A stretch of DNA of 30,570 nucleotides. Origin: an uncultured Clostridia bacterium. GTDB taxonomy: Bacteria; Bacillota; Clostridia; Christensenellales; Pumilibacteraceae. Numbering within the stretch: the first letter of the stretch is position 1; every line of letters begins with the position of its first letter. The position numbers were made by a program, and so were the translations under genes. Positions 8,088 to 14,531 of this stretch are shown piece by piece. The DNA lies in assembly GCA_947086925.1 (NCBI GenBank), contig CAMUAL010000022.1, forward strand, positions 1 through 30,570, given 5' to 3'. Below the pieces are notes generated by a model. That model searched no databases, was not told the origin of the DNA, and saw only the letters and a list, made by a program, of their open reading frames with translations.

Positions 8088-9914
8088 ATGACAAACGAAC
8101 AAATCAGAAACGTAGCTATAATCGCGCACGTAGACCACGGCAAAACGACTCTTGTAGACCAAATGTTGAAACAGGGCGGCGCGTTCCGTTCGAATCAGGT
8201 AGTAGCCGAGCGCGTAATGGACTCGAACGCCTTAGAGCGGGAGCGCGGAATCACGATTCTCGCAAAGAACACCTCGGTTAAATACGGCAATTACAAAATA
8301 AACGTAGTCGACACTCCCGGTCACGCCGATTTCGGCGGCGAGGTGGAGCGCATACTCAAAATGGTGAACGGCGTGGTTTTGCTTGTAGACGCCTACGAGG
8401 GAACAATGCCGCAAACGCGTTTTGTGCTCGGTAAAGCGTTGGAACTCGGGCACAAGGTTGTAATTGTGGTAAACAAAATCGACCGTCCCGACCGCCGTAT
8501 AAGCGAGGTATGCGACGAAGTAATAGAATTACTTATGGAGCTTAATGCCACCGACGAACAGCTCGACAGTCCCATAATTTACTGCTCGGGCAGAAACGGC
8601 ACCGCAACCGAAGACCCCGATGTTGCGGGCACCGACCTTATTCCGCTGTTCGAAACAATCGTGCGCCATATTCCGGCTCCGAGCGGCGATGCGAACGCTC
8701 CCGTTCAAATGCTTGTATCCGCTCTCGATTACAGCGAGTACGTTGGGGCGATAGGAATAGGCAGAATAGAGCGCGGCACGCTCAAAACCGGTCAGAACGT
8801 ACTGCTTAGCAACTATCATAACGATAAGCCGCCCGTTAAGGCAAAAGTTACGAATATTTATCAGTTCGAAGGACTTGCTCGCGTTGCGGCGCAGGAGGCG
8901 ACGGTAGGCGATATAGTTTGCGTGTCGGGCGTAGAAGGAGTTTCGATAGGCGACACGCTTTGCGACCCCGCCGACCCCACGCCGATAGAGTTTCCCAAAA
9001 TCAGCGAGCCGAGCGTGGAAATGACTTTCTCGGTAAACGACAGTCCGTTCGCGGGCAAAGAGGGCAAATTCGTAACAAGCCGCCATTTGCGCGCAAGGCT
9101 TTATAAAGAGGCTGTGCGCGACGTGAGTATCCGTGTGTCCGACACCGACACGAGCGAAGCGTTCAGAGTTTGCGGCAGAGGCGAAATGCACCTTTCCATT
9201 TTAATAGAGAACATGCGCCGCGAAGGGTACGAGTTTCAGGTTTCGATGCCGCGCGTGCTTTATAAAGAGGAAAACGGCGTATTAACCGAGCCTATCGACT
9301 TGCTTATAGCCGACGTTCCTTCGGGCGACGTTGGTGTAGTTATGGAAAAAATGGGAACGCGCAAAGGCGAACTTAAAAACATGGCTCCGTTCGGCGACCG
9401 CATGCGACTCGAATTCGAAGTTCCGAGCCGCGGACTTTTCGGCTACAAATCGGAATTTTTAACCGACACCAAAGGAGAGGGGATTCTTACTTCGGTGTTT
9501 GAAAAATACGATGTGTTCCGCGGTGAAATCGAACGCCGCCCCGCGGGCAGTTTAATAGCGTTCGAAACGGGCGAGGCGGTTGCATACGGATTGTTCAACG
9601 CGCAGGACAGAGGCACTCTGTTTATAGGCGCGGGCACAAAGGTTTACGAGGGCATGGTTGTAGGCGAGAATCCCAAAGGCGACGATATTGCCGTAAACGT
9701 GTGCAAACGAAAGCAAATGACAAACATGCGCGCCGCGGGCAGTGACGAAGCATTGCGTCTTACTCCTCATAAGGTTATGAGCATGGAGCAGGCGCTCGAC
9801 TTTATAGCCGACGACGAGCTTTTGGAAGTTACCCCCGCGAATATCCGAATCCGAAAAAAGATATTAAATGCGGAACTGAGAGCAAAGGCTAAGGCTCGCG
9901 AGAAAAAACAATAG
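8088..9914 (+). CDS. typA: Translational GTPase TypA/BipA
   Basis: This 608-residue ribosome-associated GTPase belongs to the EF-G-like family and acts in ribosome assembly and stress adaptation. The G domain is complete: G1 AHVDHGKTT (residues 13-21), the switch with RERGITILAKNTSV, G3 DTPGHADFGGEV and G4 NKIDRPDRR. After domain 2 come the EF-G-like domains III and V, with CGRGEMHLSILIENMRREGYE and the TypA-specific PSRGLFGYKSEFLTDTKGEG. The C-terminal TypA domain (KQMTNMRAAGSDEALRLTP) is present and ends in a Lys/Arg tail. The length matches the family. It stands between two repeat-containing spacers. Confidence 0.98.
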   Translation: MTNEQIRNVAIIAHVDHGKTTLVDQMLKQGGAFRSNQVVAERVMDSNALERERGITILAKNTSVKYGNYKINVVDTPGHADFGGEVERILKMVNGVVLLVDAYEGTMPQTRFVLGKALELGHKVVIVVNKIDRPDRRISEVCDEVIELLMELNATDEQLDSPIIYCSGRNGTATEDPDVAGTDLIPLFETIVRHIPAPSGDANAPVQMLVSALDYSEYVGAIGIGRIERGTLKTGQNVLLSNYHNDKPPVKAKVTNIYQFEGLARVAAQEATVGDIVCVSGVEGVSIGDTLCDPADPTPIEFPKISEPSVEMTFSVNDSPFAGKEGKFVTSRHLRARLYKEAVRDVSIRVSDTDTSEAFRVCGRGEMHLSILIENMRREGYEFQVSMPRVLYKEENGVLTEPIDLLIADVPSGDVGVVMEKMGTRKGELKNMAPFGDRMRLEFEVPSRGLFGYKSEFLTDTKGEGILTSVFEKYDVFRGEIERRPAGSLIAFETGEAVAYGLFNAQDRGTLFIGAGTKVYEGMVVGENPKGDDIAVNVCKRKQMTNMRAAGSDEALRLTPHKVMSMEQALDFIADDELLEVTPANIRIRKKILNAELRAKAKAREKKQ

Positions 9915-10056
9915 CTTCGGCGGCGCATAACGGCACGTTTGCGCACTGCGTAGTCCGCGCTCACCCGTTCATGTGTGTGTTAAACACACTTCCGCGCAGG
10001 CGCGTCCGCAACCGAGTGTATCGGCACCGTTCCGCACCGCCTTGTTCGGCGGCGTA
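9915..10056. other. Spacer after typA with short hairpin
   Basis: This stretch has no convincing coding sequence. It holds a G/C-rich segment starting TTCGGCGGCG one base after the typA stop, a GTGTGTT-A-AACACAC inverted repeat (9975-9989) without a T tail, and another TTCGGCGGCG (10045-10054) just before the tandem repeat. It looks like dispersed-repeat material rather than a regulatory leader. Confidence 0.5.
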
Positions 10057-10164
10057 TGTCATTCCGACCGAAGCGGCGGAGCATGTCATTCCGACCGAAG
10101 CGGCGGAGCATGTCATTCCGACCGAAGCGGCGGCGCATGTCATTCCGACCGTAGCGGAGGAATC
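10057..10164. repeat. Four tandem 27-bp units of the dispersed repeat, just upstream of dnaB
   Basis: Each unit starts TGTCATTCCGACCGAAGCGG and continues CGGAGCA or a near variant. Units lie at 10057-10083, 10084-10110, 10111-10137 and 10138-10164. The first two are identical, the third differs by one base, and the last ends GGAGGAATC like the single copies elsewhere. Because 27 is a multiple of three, the array is open in several frames, but the dnaB ribosome binding site lies downstream of it. Confidence 0.9.
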
Positions 10165-10194
10165 TTTACCTATAAAATCCATAGGAGAAATTAT

Positions 10195-11775
10195 ATGGCA
10201 AGCAACAAAAAGAATTACGCAAGCAATTTCGATATAGACCCCAACCATCCCAACTTAAAAGCGCGCGTTTTGCCGCACAATACCGAGGCGGAGCAGGCGG
10301 TGCTCGGTTGCGTGCTTTTAGATGCCGACGCGCCCATACATATTTTATCCGAGCTTACGGCTTCCGACTTTTACAGTAAGGCGCACGGCAGTATATTCGA
10401 GGCTATGACTGCCGTTTCGCGCCGCGACGAGCCGATAGACGTTGTAACTCTTACTCAACAGCTCGACACAATGGGGCTTCTCGAAAGCGTCGGAGGACTC
10501 ACGTATCTTGCCGATTTGAGTAACTGCGTTCCGGGCGCGGCAAACTACAAGCATTACGTAGGGCTCGTAAAAAAGCTTTCGAGTCTGCGCAAGCTTATAG
10601 CGGCGGCGCAAAAGATAACCGACGTTGCTTTTGTGGGCGACCCCAAAGACGACGCGGTTGCGTTTGCCGAGCGCGAAATTTACGCTCTCAGCGAGGAAAA
10701 CGACCGCAGTACATTAAAAGAGATTCAGCCGAGTATAGCCGACGCGATTTCCCGCATGGAGCTTATGTACCGCGACCCCACGGCGGGCAAGGGAATACCC
10801 ACCGGATTTAAGGGACTTGACGCCATACTCAACGGATTTCAGCCGTCCGACCTTATACTTATAGCCGCTCGTCCCGGACAGGGCAAAACGAGCATAGGCA
10901 TGAACTTTATTTCGCATGCCGCAATGCACACCAACCGTAAAACCGCGGCGGGAAAACCCGACCCGTATAAGTGCGCGGTATTCAATCTCGAAATGCCCGC
11001 GATTCAGCTTGCAAAGCGTCTTATTTGCAGTGAGGCGCGCGTTGATATGAGCAAAGCAAATTCCGGCAGACTCACGCCGGAAGATTGGAAGGCGATAGTT
11101 GCGGCAAAGGCTCGGCTCGATAAAGCGCAAATTTATATCGACGACAGCTCGCTCACGACGCCCATAGAAATTTTATCCAAATGCCGACGCTTAAAGCGTG
11201 AAAAAGGGCTCGATTTGGTTATGATAGACTATTTGCAGTTAATGACGAGCGGCGAAAGGGTGGAGAGCCGTCAGCAGGAAGTAAGCACAATCACCCGTAT
11301 GATGAAAATTGCCGCAAAAGAACTTAACGTGCCCATCTTGCTTTTAAGTCAGATGTCGCGTGACATCGAAAAGCGCACGGGCAGTAAGCGTCCGCAAATG
11401 TCCGACTTGCGCGAATCGGGCGCAATCGAGCAAGACGCCGACATAATCATGTTTATTTACCGCGAGTTCAACAAAGACGACGTTGCGGTAGACGAGGAAA
11501 AGCGCAACAAAGTAGAACTTATAATAGCGAAGCACCGAAACGGCGAAACGGGAAGCGTAGAGCTTAAATGGGACGGTCCGTCCGTTCGCTTTATGGACGT
11601 CGACCGCTCGAAGGCAACCGCTCAGCTCGAAAAGAATATTCCGCCCGAGCGCGGCGGCGGATTCAGCGGCATGGACGATTCGGGATTCCCGCCCGAGCCG
11701 TTTGAGATTAGCGAAAAAACCGCCGAAGAAATTTTAGCCGTTCCCGATAATGCCGACGTAAACGACATATTTTAA
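10195..11775 (+). CDS. dnaB: Replicative DNA helicase DnaB
   Basis: This is the hexameric 5'-3' replicative helicase, 526 residues. The N-terminal domain opens with LPHNTEAEQAVLGCVLLDAD. The RecA-like domain has Walker A GQGKT at 228-232 (within AARPGQGKTSIGMNF), Walker B VMIDYLQLM near 342-350, and RQQEVSTITRMMKIAAKELNVP followed by SDLRESGAIEQDADIIMFIYR. ATG 10195 is chosen because AGGAGA sits 8-9 nt upstream; the frame is open back to 9973, but that extension only translates the tandem repeat. It is longer than typical DnaB (about 440-460) because of an N-terminal lead of about 25 residues, a few extra residues before FNLEMP, and an acidic C-terminal tail of about 50 residues. The helicase loader gene for the same machine lies at 73-963. 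Confidence 0.97.
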   Translation: MASNKKNYASNFDIDPNHPNLKARVLPHNTEAEQAVLGCVLLDADAPIHILSELTASDFYSKAHGSIFEAMTAVSRRDEPIDVVTLTQQLDTMGLLESVGGLTYLADLSNCVPGAANYKHYVGLVKKLSSLRKLIAAAQKITDVAFVGDPKDDAVAFAEREIYALSEENDRSTLKEIQPSIADAISRMELMYRDPTAGKGIPTGFKGLDAILNGFQPSDLILIAARPGQGKTSIGMNFISHAAMHTNRKTAAGKPDPYKCAVFNLEMPAIQLAKRLICSEARVDMSKANSGRLTPEDWKAIVAAKARLDKAQIYIDDSSLTTPIEILSKCRRLKREKGLDLVMIDYLQLMTSGERVESRQQEVSTITRMMKIAAKELNVPILLLSQMSRDIEKRTGSKRPQMSDLRESGAIEQDADIIMFIYREFNKDDVAVDEEKRNKVELIIAKHRNGETGSVELKWDGPSVRFMDVDRSKATAQLEKNIPPERGGGFSGMDDSGFPPEPFEISEKTAEEILAVPDNADVNDIF

Positions 11776-11892
11776 ATTTTTATTTAATAAAAATAAAGCA
11801 CCCTTTACAGCACATTATTTTTTTATTTTAGCACCCGTTTCATCTTCTAAATCGATAATATAATCTGCTGAAATAATTGTACGATACTATAA

Positions 11893-11926
11893 AAAATAAG
11901 GTACCGCATAAGCGATACCTTATTTT
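11893..11926 (-). terminator. Intrinsic terminator of the Cys-rich gene
   Basis: The stem AAAATAAGGTATCGC / GCGGTACCTTATTTT with loop TTAT, read on the minus strand, pairs fully with one U-G wobble and continues into T residues. It lies 13 nt beyond the stop of the minus-strand gene at 11940. On the plus strand the wobble becomes a C-A mismatch, but the hairpin could still help end dnaB transcripts. Confidence 0.8.
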
Positions 11927-11939
11927 ATGCCAATTTTCT

Positions 11940-12155
11940 TTATCTGCGGCAACCGCAACCGCAGAATAAACGGCGTATGCAACCGCAAATGTCGCAACCG
12001 CAGTTTCTTACTTGCGGCTGACGATTGCAACCGCAACTCTGGTGGTGGTTGTTGCCGCAACCGCAGTTGTCCGAGTTGCCGTGATTGTTGCCGCAACCGC
12101 AGTTATTGCGATTGCACATGCAACACGATTGATTGTAGTTATCGTATTCGTTCAT
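11940..12155 (-). CDS. Small Cys/Asn/Gly-rich repeat protein
   Basis: The 71-residue product contains repeats of the form NCGCGNNH: CMCNRNNCGCGNNHGNSDNC, then CGCGNNHHQSCGC, then NCGCDICGCIRRLFCGCGCRR. About a quarter of the residues are cysteine, and there are also many Asn, Gly and His. A strong ribosome binding site (CGGAGGAC, 7-8 nt before ATG) and a dedicated terminator show it is a real gene. There is no signal peptide. Such composition fits metal binding or a cross-linked structural coat (spore-coat-like) protein, but no family is identified. It is divergent from perR, whose promoter region it shares. A metal or redox role next to a PerR cluster is only an inference. Confidence 0.8.
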   Translation of the reverse strand: MNEYDNYNQSCCMCNRNNCGCGNNHGNSDNCGCGNNHHQSCGCNRQPQVRNCGCDICGCIRRLFCGCGCRR

Positions 12156-12219
12156 AATTTTGTCCTCCGTATATTACCATGTTATGCCGCCGCAAAAAAA
12201 CCGTTACACTTTTAAATCA

Positions 12220-12235
12220 TTTGCGAATTTGCGAA
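12220..12235. repeat. Tandem 8-bp repeat TTTGCGAA in the divergent spacer
   Basis: TTTGCGAA occurs twice head to tail (12220-12227 and 12228-12235) between the Cys-rich gene and perR. It may be a regulator site or chance. Confidence 0.4.
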
Positions 12236-12305
12236 TACCGAAATCAAACGAACTAAATTAAGCTTGAATCAAGTGGTGCAATACGCTAAAATTTTAAAAA
12301 ACCTC

Positions 12306-12334
12306 TTGACAATTTTATTTTACCGTGTTATAAT
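12306..12334 (+). promoter_or_regulatory. Strong sigma-A promoter of perR
   Basis: A consensus TTGACA (12306-12311) and a consensus TATAAT (12329-12334) have a 17-bp spacer and a TGT extended -10. The start is expected near 12341, about 70 nt before the perR ATG. Such a near-perfect promoter usually implies tight repression, which fits the palindrome immediately downstream. Confidence 0.9.
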
Positions 12335-12346
12335 TCACATATAAAC

Positions 12347-12359
12347 AGTAATCATTACT
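12347..12359. promoter_or_regulatory. Putative PerR/Fur operator at the perR start site
   Basis: AGTAATCATTACT is a perfect 6-1-6 inverted repeat that starts 13 nt downstream of the -10. It keeps the TAAT-N-ATTA core of the Bacillus Per box (TTATAATNATTATAA). Its place at the start site suits autorepression by PerR. Confidence 0.65.
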
Positions 12360-12411
12360 ATTATTGTTCATAAAGATTAACATTTTCTTTTCACAGGGCA
12401 AAGGAGGGATT

Positions 12412-12816
12412 ATGCGATACAGCAGCAGACGCGAAGCGATTATCGGCGTAATGCGTCAGACCAATTGTCACCCCGATGCCGAGTGGGTGTACAACAAGGT
12501 GCGTCTTAATATGCCGAACATAAGTTTGGGTACGGTGTACCGCAATCTTAAAGAACTCAGTGCGGCGGGCAAACTTAGCACGCTCGAAACCGAGTTCGGA
12601 AGTTTGCACTTCGATTACGATACGTCGCCGCATGCGCATTTCGTGTGCAGTGAGTGCGGCAGTATATCCGATTTATACGACTGCGCAATCGATACGGATA
12701 AACTGCGCGATTGCGGCTATGCGGTTAAAAGCGTAAAAACGGTTGTATACGGAATATGCCCGCATTGCGTCGAAAATTCGCGCGCGGAAAAATCGGAAGA
12801 AAATCTTATAAGCTAA
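12412..12816 (+). CDS. perR: PerR-type peroxide-sensing Fur-family repressor
   Basis: The 134-residue product has a winged-helix DNA-binding domain (PNISLGTVYRNLKELSAAGKL) and a C-terminal dimerisation domain. The structural zinc cysteines are Cys79/Cys82 (CSEC) and Cys116/Cys119 (CPHC). All five regulatory ligands of Bacillus PerR appear conserved by position: His20 (H37), Asp68 (D85), His74 and His76 (H91, H93) and Asp87 (D104). This supports PerR rather than Fur or Zur. ATG 12412 follows an excellent AAAGGAGGG site; the frame is open to 12364 but has no site there. The N-terminus is about 20 residues shorter than Bacillus PerR, a form I believe is common in Clostridia. It is probably autoregulated and co-transcribed with the rubrerythrin gene 51 nt downstream. 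Confidence 0.9.
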   Translation: MRYSSRREAIIGVMRQTNCHPDAEWVYNKVRLNMPNISLGTVYRNLKELSAAGKLSTLETEFGSLHFDYDTSPHAHFVCSECGSISDLYDCAIDTDKLRDCGYAVKSVKTVVYGICPHCVENSRAEKSEENLIS

Positions 12817-12867
12817 CCCCGCCGCACCTGCGGCAAAAAATAAAATACACAGTAAGGAGAAAGTAAA

Positions 12868-13410
12868 ATGAAAAAGTATGTATGTTCGGTATGCGGTTAC
12901 GTTCACGAGGGAAACGAGCCTCCCGCACAATGCCCGCAATGCAAAGCTCCCGCTTCGAAGTTCACCGAGCAGGGCGGCAAGTCGTGGGCGGCAGAGCACG
13001 TTGTCGGCGTTGCCAAGGGCGTTTCGCAGGATATTATCGACGACCTTCGCGCCAACTTTAACGGAGAGTGCTGTGAGGTAGGCATGTACCTTGCAATGGC
13101 TCGCGTTGCTCATCGCGAAGGATACCCCGAAATCGGACTGTATTGGGAAAAAGCGGCATACGAAGAAGCCGAGCATGCGGCTAAATTCGCCGAGCTTTTG
13201 GGCGAAGTGGTTACCGATTCCACCGAAAAGAATCTTCAAATGCGCGTAGACGCCGAAAACGGAGCAACCGCAGGCAAGTTCGACTTAGCTAAGCGCGCCA
13301 AAGCCGCCAACCTCGACGCTATTCACGACACCGTGCACGAAATGGCAAAGGACGAAGCCCGTCACGGCAAAGCGTTCGAAGGTCTTTTGAAAAGATATTT
13401 CGGCAAATAA
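12868..13410 (+). CDS. rbr: Reverse rubrerythrin (N-terminal rubredoxin, C-terminal di-iron domain)
   Basis: This 180-residue peroxide-scavenging protein reduces hydrogen peroxide with electrons passed through a rubredoxin centre. The rubredoxin domain comes first: CSVC at residues 6-9 and CPQC at 22-25 bind one iron. The ferritin-like four-helix domain follows, with di-iron ligands in GECCEVGMYLAMA, YEEAEHAAKF (ExxH) and KDEARHGKAF (ExxH). The rubredoxin-first order is that of the PerR-controlled 'reverse' rubrerythrins of clostridia, and here the gene lies directly after perR. A good ribosome binding site (AAGGAG) precedes the ATG. Expression is expected to rise when PerR is oxidised. Confidence 0.95.
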   Translation: MKKYVCSVCGYVHEGNEPPAQCPQCKAPASKFTEQGGKSWAAEHVVGVAKGVSQDIIDDLRANFNGECCEVGMYLAMARVAHREGYPEIGLYWEKAAYEEAEHAAKFAELLGEVVTDSTEKNLQMRVDAENGATAGKFDLAKRAKAANLDAIHDTVHEMAKDEARHGKAFEGLLKRYFGK

Positions 13411-13415
13411 TTTTC

Positions 13416-13442
13416 TGTCATTCCGAGCGAAGTCGAGGAATC
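13416..13442. repeat. Single copy of the dispersed repeat
   Basis: TGTCATTCCGAGCGAAGTCG (13416-13435) followed by AGGAATC matches the copies at 7887 and 10057. It sits 6 nt after the rubrerythrin stop, just ahead of the terminator. Confidence 0.8.
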
Positions 13443-13456
13443 CATTGCAATGAAAC

Positions 13457-13494
13457 AAAAAGAGAGTCGATATTTGTGTATCGGCTCTTTTTTG
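13457..13494 (+). terminator. Intrinsic terminator of the perR-rubrerythrin operon
   Basis: AAAAAGAG-AG-TCGATA pairs with TATCGG-CTCTTTTT (one G-U wobble and a 2-nt bulge) around a short loop, and ends in a T run. It separates the rubrerythrin gene from the next plus-strand gene. Confidence 0.8.
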
Positions 13495-13533
13495 TTTTGC
13501 ACATAATAACGGTAAGGTGCATATAAGCTGTAT

Positions 13534-14313
13534 ATGAAAAAACTTGCGGCATATTATTTTTCGGGGACGGGGAATACAAAGTACGTTACCGAAAAACTGT
13601 GTAAATTGCTTGCTCCCGAATTTTGCGCGAGCATAACCGAGATTCCGTGCATAATCGATTTCGGCGCGTTTAAAAGCGCGGACGTCGTACTTATAGCGTT
13701 CCCGATTTACGGAAGCGCGCCGCCCATACCCGTGCGGCAGTTCGCGTATAAAATACGCGAGCTTGCGGCGGGCAAGGAATTTATAGTCGTAACCACGCAG
13801 TTTATGTTTTCGGGCGACGGAGCGGCTTCGCTCGGACGCGCGCTTATTAAGTGGGGCGGCAAAGTGAACTTTGCCGAGCATATCAACATGCCGAATAATA
13901 TTTCCGACTGCAAGTTCCTTAAAGTGAAAAATGGCGACGAGCTTACACCCATGCTCGAAAAAGCAAATCGCCGAATAGAAAAATTCGCAAACAGGATTCT
14001 TGCCGAAAAAAGATTTCGCCGAGGATTCAATATCGTATCGCACGCAGTGGGGTATTTATCTCAGCGCGCGCTTTTTCGCAAGCACGAGCACGAGCGCACG
14101 GGCAAGTTGAACATAGACGCGAATAAGTGCATCGGTTGCGGCTTATGCGTAAAAAAATGCCCCGTGAAGAATCTTTATCTCGAAAACGGCAAGGCGCAAC
14201 CGCAGAACAAGTGCGCGCTTTGTTACAGATGCGTAAATCTTTGTCCGCAAAGTGCAATTCGCTTAATAGGTAAGTCCGCTCCCGATATTAAATACAAAGG
14301 CGTGGGGAATTAG
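13534..14313 (+). CDS. EFR1-type flavodoxin-ferredoxin fusion protein
   Basis: The 259-residue product joins an N-terminal flavodoxin-like domain to a C-terminal 2x[4Fe-4S] ferredoxin domain. The FMN phosphate loop is YYFSGTGNTKYV (about 6-17). The ferredoxin clusters are CIGCGLCVKKCP and CALCYRCVNLCP, both complete CxxCxxCxxxCP motifs. The protein should be a cytoplasmic electron carrier; members are common in anaerobic Clostridia, and their partners are unknown. A basic segment lies between the two domains. The start is set by the conserved MKKLAAYYFSGTGNT; no good ribosome binding site is visible (AAGG lies about 16 nt upstream). The nearest promoter-like pair (TTGCAC at 13497, CATATA at 13520) is weak. 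Confidence 0.92.
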   Translation: MKKLAAYYFSGTGNTKYVTEKLCKLLAPEFCASITEIPCIIDFGAFKSADVVLIAFPIYGSAPPIPVRQFAYKIRELAAGKEFIVVTTQFMFSGDGAASLGRALIKWGGKVNFAEHINMPNNISDCKFLKVKNGDELTPMLEKANRRIEKFANRILAEKRFRRGFNIVSHAVGYLSQRALFRKHEHERTGKLNIDANKCIGCGLCVKKCPVKNLYLENGKAQPQNKCALCYRCVNLCPQSAIRLIGKSAPDIKYKGVGN

Positions 14314-14431
14314 CCGTAATCGAATAGTTATAAGTTGCAAGCATATTTGAATTTCCGGCGCAGTCGGCGCGGAAAAAAATTCCCGAAAAAAAGAATAAAT
14401 CAAAAAAATTCATAAAATTTTTCAAAACGTA

Positions 14432-14460
14432 TTGACAAGCGTCAAGTATGATGTTATACT
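14432..14460 (+). promoter_or_regulatory. Promoter of the LacI-type regulator with overlapping palindrome
   Basis: TTGACA (14432-14437) and TATACT (14455-14460) with a 17-bp spacer and a TGT extended -10 form a strong promoter, with the start near 14467. The -35 is the left half of the palindrome TTGAC-AAGC-GTCAA (14432-14445), a possible repressor site that would block RNA polymerase. Confidence 0.8.
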
Positions 14461-14474
14461 GTATTTGCAATTAA

Positions 14475-14498
14475 GAACGCGCGTAGCTACGCGTGTTC
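14475..14498. promoter_or_regulatory. 24-bp near-perfect palindrome in the lacI leader (putative operator)
   Basis: The left arm GAACGCGCGTAG and right arm CTACGCGTGTTC are inverted copies with a single mismatch. The site begins about 8 nt after the predicted start. The 12-mer AAGAACGCGCGT at its left edge recurs at 15676-15687, upstream of the first gene of the sugar operon, so the regulator probably binds both places. Confidence 0.6.
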
Positions 14499-14531
14499 GC
14501 AAGCAAACGTAAAGCTAACGGAGGGCAGTCG

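Noticed and set aside
10057..10164. CRISPR array
   Set aside because: The four units are directly adjacent with no unique spacers, and no cas genes are nearby.
9973..10194. N-terminal extension of DnaB by 74 residues
   Set aside because: It translates the tandem DNA repeat, and the only good ribosome binding site lies after it, before ATG 10195.
11927..12157. Plus-strand Cys-rich frame opposite the 71-residue protein
   Set aside because: The minus-strand frame has the ribosome binding site and terminator; the plus-strand frame has neither. Both look Cys-rich because of the repeated DNA.
12156..12200. Sporulation sigma-K-like promoter for the Cys-rich gene
   Set aside because: A CATA-like -10 with an upstream AC can be picked out, but the match is too loose to report as a feature.
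14345..14380. Terminator after the flavodoxin-ferredoxin gene
   Set aside because: A bulged stem (TTTCCGGCGC/GCGCGGAAA) is present, but an A tract, not a T tract, follows on the plus strand, so it is not a standard intrinsic terminator.
14493..14531. Upstream start for the LacI regulator
   Set aside because: There is no ribosome binding site there, and it would overlap the leader palindrome. ATG 14532 has GGAGGG at proper spacing.
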